A DNA stretch of 64,000 bases from Leuctra nigra (taxonomy: Eukaryota > Arthropoda > Insecta > Plecoptera > Leuctridae). The translations under genes were made by a program, and so were the position numbers. Under the pieces are notes generated by a model. It saw nothing but the letters and a program-made list of their open reading frames with translations. It was not told where the DNA came from and did no database searches. The stretch covers positions 34,625,060 through 34,689,059 of the forward strand of contig OW203768.1 of NCBI GenBank assembly GCA_934045905.1, read 5' to 3'. This document shows positions 1 through 11,474 of this stretch, in pieces (within the stretch, counting starts at the first letter, position 1; every line of letters starts with the position of its first letter).

Positions 1-124
1 AAGAACTATGGTCGGGCACATGCAAATATGAACCATGGCCAGGTATAGGCCGGCCCATGCTAGAGCGGGTTCATCTTTGCCTGTAACCGACCGTACGTAT
101 AATCAACAATGAAAATAAGTTTGT

Positions 125-250
125 AAGGTCTGGTACCTATTACCAAAGTCAAATTGTGCAGGATTATCAAACTTTTGGATTAAATTCAACGTTGCTATAA
201 TTTTGAAGTACATGATATCTTATTTAGTCCAATATTTAGTTAATCCTCAA
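125..250. repeat. Dispersed repeat, copy 1
   Basis: This stretch resembles 18970-19095 in the same orientation. Shared blocks include a 'ggta..attacca' start, AACTTTTGGATNAAATTCAAC, and TTAGTCCAATATTTA followed by TTAATCC. The family is unknown. Confidence 0.55.
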
Positions 251-772
251 TAATGAAAATAAATTTTATATTAACATTTTATAGATTCGACTAACGTTTG
301 TATACCCTACTACAAATTGTTTTAAAATATAAATACATTTAATTACTCATAAACATGTACACATCGTAACCTATTGCATTGTCATTAGTTTCAAGATCTT
401 CACAGCCGTGGTGATTCCTTCAAGGCTCTCTACTTCGGCTGAGAATATAATGCATTATTTGAGGAGACGGAAGGTGGAGATGGTTATCAACCTCCTCGAT
501 CCTGACATCCTTCGTATCTTCATTTAGTATCATCACCTCACACAATCATTGTTATGTTTAACACGCAATTTAGCACAACATTTCACCGCCAACAGAAAAA
601 ACTCATCAACTGATGTCTCATTTTTGGAGAAAATAATATGTTGTCTGTTTGAAAGAAAAAGCTCAACAATATAATATTTTCCAAAAGTGAGATCAATGAC
701 ATTCTCTCTTAACAAAAATTGAAATTGCAACAGGAAAATTGCAGGAACAATTGCGAATAGGGCGTGTAGCAA

Positions 773-775
<3 letters not shown>

Positions 776-808
<33 letters not shown>
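776..808. repeat. Uninterrupted 33-base G tract
   Basis: A run of 33 G, followed by a second run of 13 G at 929-941. It is the longest of many G or C homopolymers in the window. Function unknown; length may be imprecise in the assembly. Confidence 0.9.
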
Positions 809-1061
809 CGGATGGTAAAATTTTCCTCCCTTCCACTCAAGCAGTCTGTCACACTGTTCATTTTTATAATTAAGTTTAGTGTCCCAAAATCAATTGTAAA
901 TTATTTGAAATTTAAAACTCTAGTGGTAGGGGGGGGGGGGGTAATTTAATTTGATTGGTAAAGTATCCCAGAAACATGTTAAAATTTTGAAATTCTAGAA
1001 ATCGCCTTGCTAGGCTAGAACTGGGGGGCCAAAGCCTCCCCCTAAAACTCCTCCATGTGTG

Positions 1062-1884
1062 GCAGCGCCTACGCGCCTGTTGCGTATGATTTGAACACTC
1101 GATGTGTATCATGTCACATGCATACGTCATCATTAACACGGCGTGCCTACGCGCCTGTTGCGTATGATTTGAACACTCGATGTGATGAGTGATCTGCTGT
1201 CAGCTATCTGTTGCTCATGCGATCTTGCAGAGCAGCAAGCAGGGTGCTTAGCGTCATGTCCGACACTCGCTGTGTATCATGTCACATGCATACGTCATCA
1301 TTAACACGGCGTGCCTACGCGCCTGTTGCGTATGATTTGAACACTCGATGTGATGAGTGATCTGCTGTCAGCTATCTGTTGCTCATGCGATCTTGCAGAG
1401 CAGCAAGCAGGGTGCTTAGCGTCATGTCCGACACTCGCTGTGTATCATGTCACATGCATACGTCATCATTAACACGGCGTGCCTACGCGCCTGTTGCGTA
1501 TGATTTGAACACTCGATGTGATGAGTGATCTGCTGTCAGCTATCTGTTGCTCATGCGATCTTGCAGAGCAGCAAGCAGGGTGCTTAGCGTCATGTCCGAC
1601 ACTCGCTGTGTATCATGTCACATGCATACGTCATCATTAACACGGCGTGCCTACGCGCCTGTTGCGTATGATTTGAACACTCGATGTGATGAGTGATCTG
1701 CTGTCAGCTATCTGTTGCTCATGCGATCTTGCAGAGCAGCAAGCAGGGTGCTTAGCGTCATGTCCGACACTCGCTGTGTATCATGTCACATGCATACGTC
1801 ATCATTAACACGGCGTGCCTACGCGCCTGTTGCGTATGATTTGAACACTCGATGTGTATCATGTCACATGCATACGTCATCAGC
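1062..1884. repeat. Tandem array, 168-bp unit, about four perfect copies
   Basis: The marker GCGTGCCTACGCGCC recurs at 1141, 1309, 1477, 1645 and 1813, exactly 168 bases apart, with no difference I can see between full units. At both ends the array closes with a shortened unit in which ACACTCGATGTG runs directly into TATCATGTCACATGC, so the two edges look alike. The array is CpG-rich. No long open frame crosses it. Confidence 0.95.
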
Positions 1885-4571
1885 ATGAGCAGTCCTGCGC
1901 ACTTCAGGAGGATTCACTCACTTGACGGGCAGAAGCTCGGCCAACACACAGTTAATCAATTGAAGCGCACTTTCGTAATGCAAACTGTCTAAATTTGTGT
2001 TTTTCTGTTAGAGTTTTTTAATTGTTTTATTGAAGAAAACGACTCAAATACACATTTATCTCCACTAAGGGCCACAAAGACATGTAAAACGCATGAAGGG
2101 CGACAATGTTTAAATATTCAACGTTATACTCAAACTGGTAAAAATCACAATAATCGTAAGCCAATAGTAGACAATTGTACTACAATTTCGTATAATTGCT
2201 AATTTTAATGGATAATCACGAGCTCTGTTTGATGTATTTGACAAGATGTAATTTAAATGTAAGTTCCTTAATAATTGCAGTTTGGAATATGAATAAAAAT
2301 AAATTTAATATTTTTACACTTTGAGATGGCCACTTTTTAGCGTTGGGATTCATCAGAACAATTCCGTTCATAAAGTACCTACTTACTTCAAAACATTGTC
2401 CGTAAGTCGATTGATACAGATTAAGTACTCACACATTTTAAATGATTATAGGCACCGAGTGTTCGCCACGAGTGAGAGAAATTAGCAACATTTGTGGGAA
2501 GATCGTCAACTGTTTCATTTCTCATTGGCCGTGACCTAGCAACCGATCAGATGTCAACAAATGTACTCAAAATATTTCGGAATCAGAACTTAGTCGCGCA
2601 AATTACTATTGTGATCAGATTCAGTGAAATTGTGAACACTTTGTTGAATATTTTGTAGGCGAATAAACATTAGATAAACTTGTGTAAATTTTAAGAATTG
2701 ATAATGCGTAATATGTGCAGCAACATAACATATAACTGCAGCGACTTGGACGCCTTGCCAAAAGGTAAGCTTCCTTCCCACAGATTAGGTGGCTCTGTAT
2801 GTACTTTTGCAGTGCCATCTGTTGTCTAAACACGCTGCCTATAGTATTTATAACATAATTCTGAATTGCTAAGCTAAAACTAAAATATGTTTGAATACGT
2901 ATTCTATAATTTAAATGTGTTAAACGTCGCTATGTGCTCAACTCGACTTATGCACAATTTAGTAAAATCGACAATTTGTAGTAATAGCCAGTAACCATAA
3001 TATAAATAAATGTTTGTAATAGAAATCCAAGATCAGGACTCTTGAGCCAAAAGTTCCAAGTGAGATTGAGACCTATTTATATCCATTTTCTACAATAATC
3101 TGATCCAATTCATCATTTATTATTCTATTTATAGAAATCCAGAATGATTTCAGAAATCGTGTTTCATGCATTATTAATAAACTGCATCTTGGAATTGTGT
3201 CATCACAACAATTTCATTGAAACATTACGCATAAAATCATATCGCAAGCTCACTTCAAAAGTGACTAAATCACTCACATTTCAACAATTCAAATGAATGA
3301 CAAGAGTTACTATGTAGGATGTCGCGAAATATACAAAATCCTACATCAAAACTATCATTATTATCATTATCATCATTATTATTATGAAACATATTTCGAG
3401 CGAGTAATAATAAGTAGTAACCATTATTACTTCATTGCTTCCCATAAGACTTCAAGGTTTTCACATCACGCAAACAAGCTCAAGATTCTCCAAGTTGTCG
3501 CGTCTTTCGTCATCCATTATTGTTCTATTTCAGACAAATAATAATATGGATATTAGTTATGCTTCTGGCTACGGTCTATTGCTGTGTCACAGCCTTCGTT
3601 TGACAAATCTTTCCTATGGTGAAAGTCTCAATTTTGTATTTATATAAAGTAATAAAAATAATGCCGAAGGATATGGAAGTCTTTGAACAATTAGTTAATA
3701 ACAATTGTGATAAGTTAAAAACGGTGTGTAATTAGTAACAATGAAAACAATTGTTATTTTTGTCTTGTCCCAATGACAAATGGATATAGGACATCACTTA
3801 ATTTGGAAGATGATAGGTAATAAAGTAATGCTGTTCTGAGTAAGTGACGCAAGAGCTGGTCTATCACTGTCTATGTGCGTCATCAAAGTTGCGACTTCCG
3901 ATATAATTCCAGAGCAGCCGACGTCTAATGTTCTGTATGGTCGGATGATTCTACGCAACTCTCCACGTGTCTCAATATGTGAAACAAATAGAGGTCACAT
4001 TTTTTGATGCAGAATATCAAGTGAGATAAGTGATAAATAAACCACACAAGAAGCTTTTATTTGTAGAGAAATTAGATATTTTAATGTGACGTTTTTGGGG
4101 GTTCAAAGTGGAATATTGAGACGACTAAAGGCGACTAAAGCGACTGGGGACAAAAGCTGCAAAAACGGAAAATTATTCCAAGAAAATGTACCTTTTGATT
4201 GGATTATATTCCACTTCCCTTGGCGAAAGGAACAAAAGTATCCGAATTATAGTATCACACTGATGATTTGCTCAAATAACCAATTCGGGTCATTAGCAAA
4301 TCATAAATTAATAAGAACACGATTTTTATTTTATTTTCAATTAAATGATAAATGATAATTTATTTTGATTCTAAATGAAAAATATGTGTTTGACTTTTCA
4401 AAGCACGCACAAGTTCCCGAGCTTCCCACATAACGCATCTGGAGATGTCAACGCACGGATACAACACTTTTTCAATCCTAAAACATCCATGTAGGTGTAG
4501 TGTCATGAACTGTCATTCAGATACATGGGTCAGCTCTCCCTCATCTTCTGCTTGAGTAAGCGATTAGGTTC
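1885..4571. other. No recognised gene
   Basis: AT-rich DNA with only short chance frames. A CAT/TAT-rich microsatellite lies at about 3352-3390. I see no splice-flanked exon, RNA gene or mobile-element terminus. Confidence 0.6.
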
Positions 4572-4755
4572 AATCTGTACCTCAGAGGTAGAAGGCCGGA
4601 AGTACAATTTCTCAATATTGCGTTGCATACTTTTGGAATGATGTAATCAAGCTCTATCTCTTGCCATTTGATTGATGTCAACAACTTGTTTTGGGCTCAC
4701 ATCAAGTATCATTGAAATGGACTTACGGCCTTCTACCTCTGAGGCACAGCAATGG
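4572..4755. mobile_element. Foldback repeat, MITE remnant
   Basis: Imperfect inverted repeat. The arm at about 4578-4615 contains CCTCAGAGGTAGAAGGCCG, and its reverse complement lies at 4726-4744. Weaker matching continues inward (AAGTACAATTTCTCAA against AAGTCCATTTCAATGA). The roughly 110-base spacer and symmetry suggest a small decayed foldback element. No target duplication found. Confidence 0.5.
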
Positions 4756-5171
4756 CGGAGCAAGTTGGCGGGTTCGAGCTCTACGGACGACATTCCTGAC
4801 TGAGGTTTTATCCTCAGTCGAGAGGCAAATGTTGGGAAGGTTGAGTGTTTCAAGACCTACTCCTTCACACCTTGATTTCCTCACAGCTTCCTTCCAATTA
4901 ATCTCGACTCAAAACAACCAAACTGTCGACATTATAAAAAGAAAGTAGCTTGACAAAAGATCACTTTACACAAATATCTCCAATAAATCATGGCTTCTCC
5001 ATTCTTTCCACAGTTTTGTTGTATTTATGATGGTATTTCGCTTCTTTGAATGATGATGATGTTGATTGGGCTATAATGATTGAGGAAGCGTATAATGAAT
5101 GTGATGATGGAGGAGCTCGTGGTCGTAAGAGATGGGGGGGGGGTCTTGCCCCCTGACATTTTTTAAATAAA

Positions 5172-5660
5172 CTAGGAAAACGCTCCGAGTAGCGCGTTGA
5201 AAGACGAGTCATCGTATTGTACGCTAATTGATGCGTTTGCAGTTTCTGCTCTATACAGACCTTGAAAAGACCTGAAACAAAATACATTCGCTTATGGAGG
5301 AGTAATAATATATCTGAATTTCCTTTAAAAAAATTGACAAATATATCCAAACATTCATAAAATGTCCGAAAATTTCAAAAAAAATAAGTTAATGATAGAT
5401 TAATCTAACAATTAAAAAAATCACCAACAATGTTGGTGCCCATGACCATGCAAAATAATTAATTGGTCAAAAGTTCCAGTTACATTTTTAAAAATTCAGA
5501 GAATCCTGTTGAAAAACTTTACACGAGACCGCTCTTGTGAAATTATTGTATTTGCAAAATTTGAGATCGTTTGGTTGAACGGTTTGCCCGGGGCATTGCA
5601 GGCAAAACAAAAACATAAACAAAAACAGAGAAAGTGCCAAAGAGCTAGTTTTGACGCTAG
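5172..5660 (-). mobile_element. Non-TIR repeat family 'GAGCG', copy 1 (Helentron/DINE-like, inferred)
   Basis: On the minus strand this ends GAGCGTTTTCCTAG followed by T, as do the related copies. The inner part keeps the AGATCGTTTGGTTGAACGGT block and the A-rich stretch before the AGAGAAAGTGCC end. The 5' end is diverged, so that boundary is approximate. Confidence 0.5.
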
Positions 5661-5820
5661 CAGAAATTGAGAGATTTAAAGAAAAGATTTGAAATATTTG
5701 TTTAAAACAAAATCACACTTCACACTAATAACAACACTACTATATTTACAGGTATTTTACAGTGGTAAACATATGTACCTATGCATTACACATACTATGT
5801 AAGCATTTAGATCCAGAGCG

Positions 5821-6015
5821 CCCCCCCCCCCCCCCCTTGCCACACGACTGAGAAAGACCGTGCCCGGGAACCGAACCATTGCCGTGTGTGGAACTGGAGT
5901 AAGGTGTTATTGATGCCTCTCCGTCCGCCCGCCCACTCACGGGTCGCGCATCACCCTTGCTCCGGACATGGATGCTGCATGGGTGGCCGAGATGATTCCG
6001 AGCAGAACATGGACA
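5821..6015 (-). mobile_element. tRNA-derived SINE, family A
   Basis: On the minus strand there is a B-box-like GGTTCGGTTCC, followed by CCGGGCACGG and a CTCAGTCGTGTGGC stretch. The same arrangement is seen in the copies near 31.5 kb and 46.0 kb. The minus-strand 3' end runs straight into 16 G. Limits are approximate. Confidence 0.45.
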
Positions 6016-6519
6016 TTGTTTCTGTATTCAAATAGCCACGGACAGATTTACAACCACTAGACTACAGTTTTATAGCAGCAAGGGTCTCAGATGAAAGGAT
6101 TCTTGTGTAGTTGTAAAGCAAGGATTCTGACTCAAAGGGGTGAACCAAAATAACTGTTGCATAATACGATCAAGTATTTATTGCTGTTTTATTAGACCAT
6201 GATCTCTTTGGCATTGTTTCACTTCTAAGCAAGGTGTTTTGAATTGGAGGTTGAATCAATTGCTTTAAATGTATACCTAAAAAATAAAAATTATTTTTAT
6301 TCCATTTTATAAAGATTATAATGAATAATAATATAGGTGATATAATGTATTTTGTGTGCACGCTCACGGCCTAATTAACCGCCTAAATTTCGCCATGACA
6401 GTATCCAGAAAACAAAAGTTCAATGTGTTAACCGGTTTTTAAACTGTCTTTTAATATTCGAGAAAATAAGGAACACAACTGACCTCTGGTGGATTTTGTG
6501 GTACTAGGTAAATGGCGGC

Positions 6520-8268
6520 ACGAGGAGCTAGGGAGAGAAGGGCTCTTTGGCTCTTCAACATTGCGCATGCGCTGTCGCTGAGCCATCGTGCCAAGAAGGG
6601 ATATTTGAATGTAAATACCGCGAAATAAATAATTGGAATGAAACTACATAATGCATTTTATGAATATCAATTTCGAAACAAATAATAACTATGAATAAAG
6701 AAATAAGATAGAAAAATTAAAGCAATTGATAAAATACTGTAAGTTTCGTAAATAAATAGTAGGTAGGCAAGGTAATGAATTTAATAAGTTGAAGTTGAAC
6801 AATTTAGGGTGATACCTTCATGCAACACGAACAGATAATATCATAAAAGTGTGATTTATTACTAGGAAAACGCTCATTGTAACGCGTTGATAAGCGAGCA
6901 CTGATACGTGCTATACTCTAATACCACATGTAACACTTGAAATACATTATAATATAACGAATATATTTTACTCTGGCAAAGAACCCCTGTCTCTCATTTG
7001 AATCAAAGGAGAACAACCTTTTTAGTAATGTTTGGGGGCTGACTGGTCAAGACTTGGGTAATAAACTCAGCAGGGTGTCGCACCCAAATTGGCCATAAAT
7101 AAAAATAATCAACTTTTTGATTTGAATATTGCTGAAAAAACATTCCAGGACAAAATTAGAATAATATTAGTTAATGTTCAAAATTTCATCTCGATTGGTC
7201 AATCGGTGCGGCCAATATGGCGCGAACAAAAAAAAACACACAGAGAAAGAGGCATAAGAGTCCCGTAGTAACTCACGCTACGCTCGCTTAATTAGATCAA
7301 CTTCAAACTTGAACTAGGTAATAAGAAATCATCTAGCAACACTCATAACAATTCCAAAATAATATATTATTACCAAAGGAAGGCAAAAATAAGAGATTTT
7401 GAAAGAAGTGCAATTGTTCCAGTAATTGACACCCCAAAATTATATCAAAATTATTGAAAATAGTACAAAAAATTTACTCTATGTTGAAACTACAGTGCCT
7501 TCTGCACAATTATCATCACTCTTTGTTTTAAAATTGGTATGGATAATAAGTCAGTAAATATCATAAATTCAACAGAAATGTCTCCCTTGGCTGTAAATGC
7601 CTTGTACAATATTATCATGCTATTGATGAAATAGAATGGATCAAGCAAAAAATTCAAATGATTAACATAGATAAAGATTGATTAACGTATGCCCTTCCCC
7701 CCCCCCCCCCCCCCCCCCATACCATAGTCATATGTAATAGGTCCATTTTAATTTGAACCTTTTCATCATAACATGCTTTCTTGATGGATGTTTTGGAGGG
7801 TTTTATTTTCCTCATGGTGGAAAACCTCGTTTTCCTCGTGGTCTTCTCTGTTGCTCCACATTCTTGTTAGCCAGTAATTTACAGTAATTTAATTAAATTG
7901 TAATTATTCATTGTGGAATATAAAAAATAAATATTTTATTGTTTCAATGCCATAACAATTAACAGCATAGATTATATTTTTAAATATTTTTTTAAAAGTT
8001 TTACACCGTAAAAATGACTTTTTAATTAGTCAATAAAAATAAAAAATAATTAAAAAATAAAAAAAACATTGAAAAAAATTGATTGTTTTTTATATTATTT
8101 TCAAGTGATTTTCTTTTAGGAAAATAAATTTCACCAAAATCCGTGCAAATAAAATATGTCTGGGTCTGAGGAGGTTATGAGAAAAAGAATCATTGCAGGC
8201 GACTTCAGAGTGTTCGCACATGCGCAATGTTGAAGAGCCAAAGAGCCCTTCTCTCCCTAGCTCCTCGT
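6520..8268. mobile_element. 1749-bp DNA transposon with ~50-bp TIRs and exact 8-bp TSD
   Basis: The termini are inverted repeats beginning ACGAGGAGCTAGGGAGAG, matching for about 50 bases (left 6520-6569, right 8218-8268). Both ends are flanked by ATGGCGGC (6512-6519 and 8269-8276), an 8-bp target duplication. No transposase frame survives, so it is non-autonomous. The TSD length fits hAT, P or Merlin; the TIR start does not decide between them. A copy of the GAGCG family (6862-7294) and a 22-base C tract (7697-7718) lie inside. Confidence 0.88.
6862..7294 (-). mobile_element. GAGCG-family element nested in the 1.75-kb transposon
   Basis: Minus-strand copy of about 430 bp. Its 3' end reads TGAGCG-type hairpin, TTTTCCTAG, then T. 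The other end has the AAGCGAGCG block. It lies wholly inside the transposon at 6520-8268, so it either inserted there later or was carried as cargo. Confidence 0.6.
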
Positions 8269-8397
8269 ATGGCGGCTATCAAGGGCGCATTTGCATAAAT
8301 ATAAATATAAATATTTGATATAGTTGTTTGTTATGGCCAAAAAAGTAAATTTATAGCTAAATATCAATTTCATTTGTTTTTTGTTTTTTTCACTGCT

Positions 8398-9199
8398 TTA
8401 TTGAGCGAGCGAAGCGAGCGTCTCCTTTTGGCTCTTTTGCCACGGGCCTCTGTTTTTTTTTGTTTTTGTCTGCTAAATGGAGCAATAGAAGTCGCACCTT
8501 TTCACCAATCGACCTGAAATTTTGCACACATGTGGAGACTACCTTTTCTGTTTGCTGACCCCTAATTTTTTTGAAAAAAATTGATTGGTTAAAATTTAAA
8601 TAAACATTTCCTGATGGTAGGTTGAAAAATTACATTGGTCTTCGATAAATCTGATCAAACTCATATTTTGGCTATACAGGTCAGAGTTTTTCTTCGATCG
8701 AGCTGAAATTTTGCACACATGTAGAGACAACCTTTTCTGTTTGCAGACCCTATTTTTTGTAATTTATTTATTGGTTAAAATTTAAATAAACATCTCCTGA
8801 TAGGTTGAAAAATGAAATGGTCTTCGATAAATGAGATCAAACTCATATTTTGCATGGTCATTCAGACCAACATTGTCTCTTATTTTACAATTTTTCATCC
8901 CAATCAGTTAAGAACTTATGAACTTATTGACATTTTAAATGTCTGTCAGTAATGAAGTATCGAAATGAATGTTTTCCAGTGCCAATTGAATTGATTCTGA
9001 TTTGCTTTATGTACCAGGGGGTTTAGATGCTATTTTCAAGTTTCGATGAAAAGCATAATATACTTTTATGTTGAATGGCTCATATTTCAATTCAATATGG
9101 ATGTATATGTTTTATGTGCGTTGTGTACGCATTTCCTGTTGGAGAAGTTGCACATACCCGTGCTCGCTCATCAACGCGTTACACTGAGCGTTTTCCTAG
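8398..9199 (+). mobile_element. GAGCG-family element, full-length-like copy
   Basis: Begins TTGAGCGAGCGAAGCGAGCG, followed by CTCTTTTGCCACGGGCCTCTG and a T-rich tract. It ends in the hairpin CGCTCA...TGAGCG, then TTTTCCTAG and a T. The body contains repeated blocks around GAAATTTTGCACACATGT. There are no terminal inverted repeats or target duplication, but the two ends carry short subterminal inverted matches (GAGCGAGC against GCTCGCTC). This fits non-autonomous Helitron/Helentron (DINE-1-like) elements. That class is inference. Confidence 0.65.
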
Positions 9200-10687
9200 T
9201 ATGGAAACACGAAATGTAAAAATAAACAAATTAATATGTGGACCTGATAGTAGCCATCTTGCCATAAGTGGCTCCATCACGTATCACTTATTTGTGGGTA
9301 TAAGCTTTTTCGTCTGCTTTTGTGTTTACTATCTTTAGAGTTTTTATTATTGTCAATCAATATAAATGAATTTTAATTGATTCCACATTAAATATTTCCT
9401 AAAGATATCGCTTTTCAACAACTTAAACATACATATTAAAGCTCTCCTCGTTATATCTAGACTATAGATATCTGTCATGGCGGCCGTGAAGCAAAATGAC
9501 GTCACGTGCACACACCCACAAATTAGTCTGGAGCTGGATGTGAGAGTTTTATTTCTTCCAAGACTGCAGAATTGGGGATTTTATTAAGACTTTGAGTTCA
9601 ATTAGAGCAACTAGAGGGTTTAACTAGCAGTAAATTACAAAATATATAAAGCTTTCACAATATCTCATGCATTCGTAATCATTTATTTGGTTATTTTGCG
9701 GTTAATTTTATATTTTCCTCATCTACATTTTTTTTTAAATTCAAAATATTATGTAAAGAGCTAATTAATTCAAGGGCACCAGCTGTTTCATTCATGGTGT
9801 ATACCTACCAGTATTCATTTACACATTGTAACAATGTATTTGTACAATTTGTTGTATTTTTACAACATTTGGGAATCCCTTTCTAAAGGGTCCAATGGCA
9901 ATCAAACAATTTATTGCAATACTGACTCATGGCGTTTTGTAAGAAACAGCTAAAATATAACTATAATAATGCATTTTGTATTTTTTTATTTGCTTCTTAT
10001 TGGGAAATTGTATTCATTAGTAATCCAATTCATTAAAATCTTCAATCCTAGCAATTTAAATTCAATTGCATGCAAAATACTTCGAATCACCATACAAATT
10101 ACAACTCCCATTGAAAGACAGTTGCAACAAAAAGACCTAGACAATTAGTGCACTCGGATCATTATAATCTAATCTATCAATAAATCAGGTGGGATCCAGG
10201 GGGTGGGGGGGGGGGGGGTATGACCTTGGCTGAGTAACCAGCTCGAGGTCGCAGCCAAGAGCTCGAATGCTAATGTTTAATGTTACGCTTGCAGTAATTA
10301 GTGCGTGTCGAGAGCCTACAACACAATGCATAATGCGTTTACACAATGGTGTTCTTCACACGCTGTTGCATTGGAAGAGAGGAATTCAATTGAATTTACA
10401 ACTTAGATTATTATTATGACGGATTTTTTATGTAAACTTCGTTTTCATTGAGATGTTTTCGTTTTCGATTCAAGTGAATTCGGTCAAAGTTAATTGTGTA
10501 AAGTGGCTCGGATGGCTTGGTTGGTACAGCGACGAAGTGCTTTGCGTATTTATACTGAGGATTGCACTGCTACTAACTATTCACAATGTGTTCCAAATGA
10601 AGTATTTTTATTTATTTAATTTTAGTTATTTGTTTTGAGCATTTATTACTATTGTAAAGTATAAAGTATGTTGTCAGATATAATTAT
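9200..10687. other. No recognised gene
   Basis: AT-rich sequence with a 14-base G tract at about 10205-10218 and short chance frames only. Confidence 0.55.
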
Positions 10688-11474
10688 CAGTGTTGGGTAG
10701 GAACGGAACGAAATAGTTCCGTTCCTAGGAACTAGTTCCTTTTCTTAGGAACTATGGAACGTCTTAGTTCCTTTTTTCTAGGGAGGAACTATGGAACGGT
10801 TTAGTTCCTTTTTTTGAGGAACTGTAACGAATTTTGCTAAGTTCCTTTTTTTTTAAACTTGACTACACTTTTACTCCGAAAAACTGCACTTGTCTAGAAG
10901 GCACATATTTGTTTAATTCTGTCAAAAGTCAGCTATTATAATTTGGCATCTAAAAATAATTCAAACCAGTCGTCACCTACCCTAACACAATCATGGACAT
11001 CTATCTATTGTATAGTCGTGAGGCCAACCCTTCAGACCAAACTTCATTTCCTAGCAATGACAGTGTGCAGGCACACAGATTTCAGATTTCAGATCGCCGT
11101 CTTTTTAGCTTTTACTTTGTTTCCTTCCTCACATTTACTTTCCGATCACTGTGTAGGACACATCACATCGCCATTGAATTTTTAGTTTTTACGAATCTTC
11201 TTACATCTCTTATAATCTTTTCGAATCTACTGTGATACAGTGATTCCATTTTTGATTTTTGATTTTTAATATTTAATTTGCAAATTGCAATTTTTAATGA
11301 TCCAATTGAAATTACACATTTCTTTAAAGTAACTAAGTTCCTTTTATAAAGGAACTAGGAACGGAATAGTTCCTTTCATTATTGAAGGAACGGGAACTGG
11401 AACTAGTTCCTTTTTTCGTCGAGGAACTTGGAACTGGAACTAGTTCCTTTTCAAAAGGAACTTACTCAACACTG
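10688..11474. mobile_element. 787-bp hAT-type non-autonomous element, [11 protein letters not shown]
   Basis: The termini are CAGTGTTGGGTA and its imperfect inverse TACTCAACACTG. Identical 8-mers ATAATTAT flank it at 10680-10687 and 11475-11482. CAGTG-type ends plus an 8-bp duplication identify the hAT superfamily. Subterminal regions on both sides are packed with palindromic GGAAC(T)AGTTCC units. The centre has open frames with no resemblance to a transposase that I can see. Confidence 0.9.

Noticed and set aside
1062..1884. CRISPR-like array
   Set aside because: The 168-bp units are identical throughout with no unique spacers, and the genome is eukaryotic.
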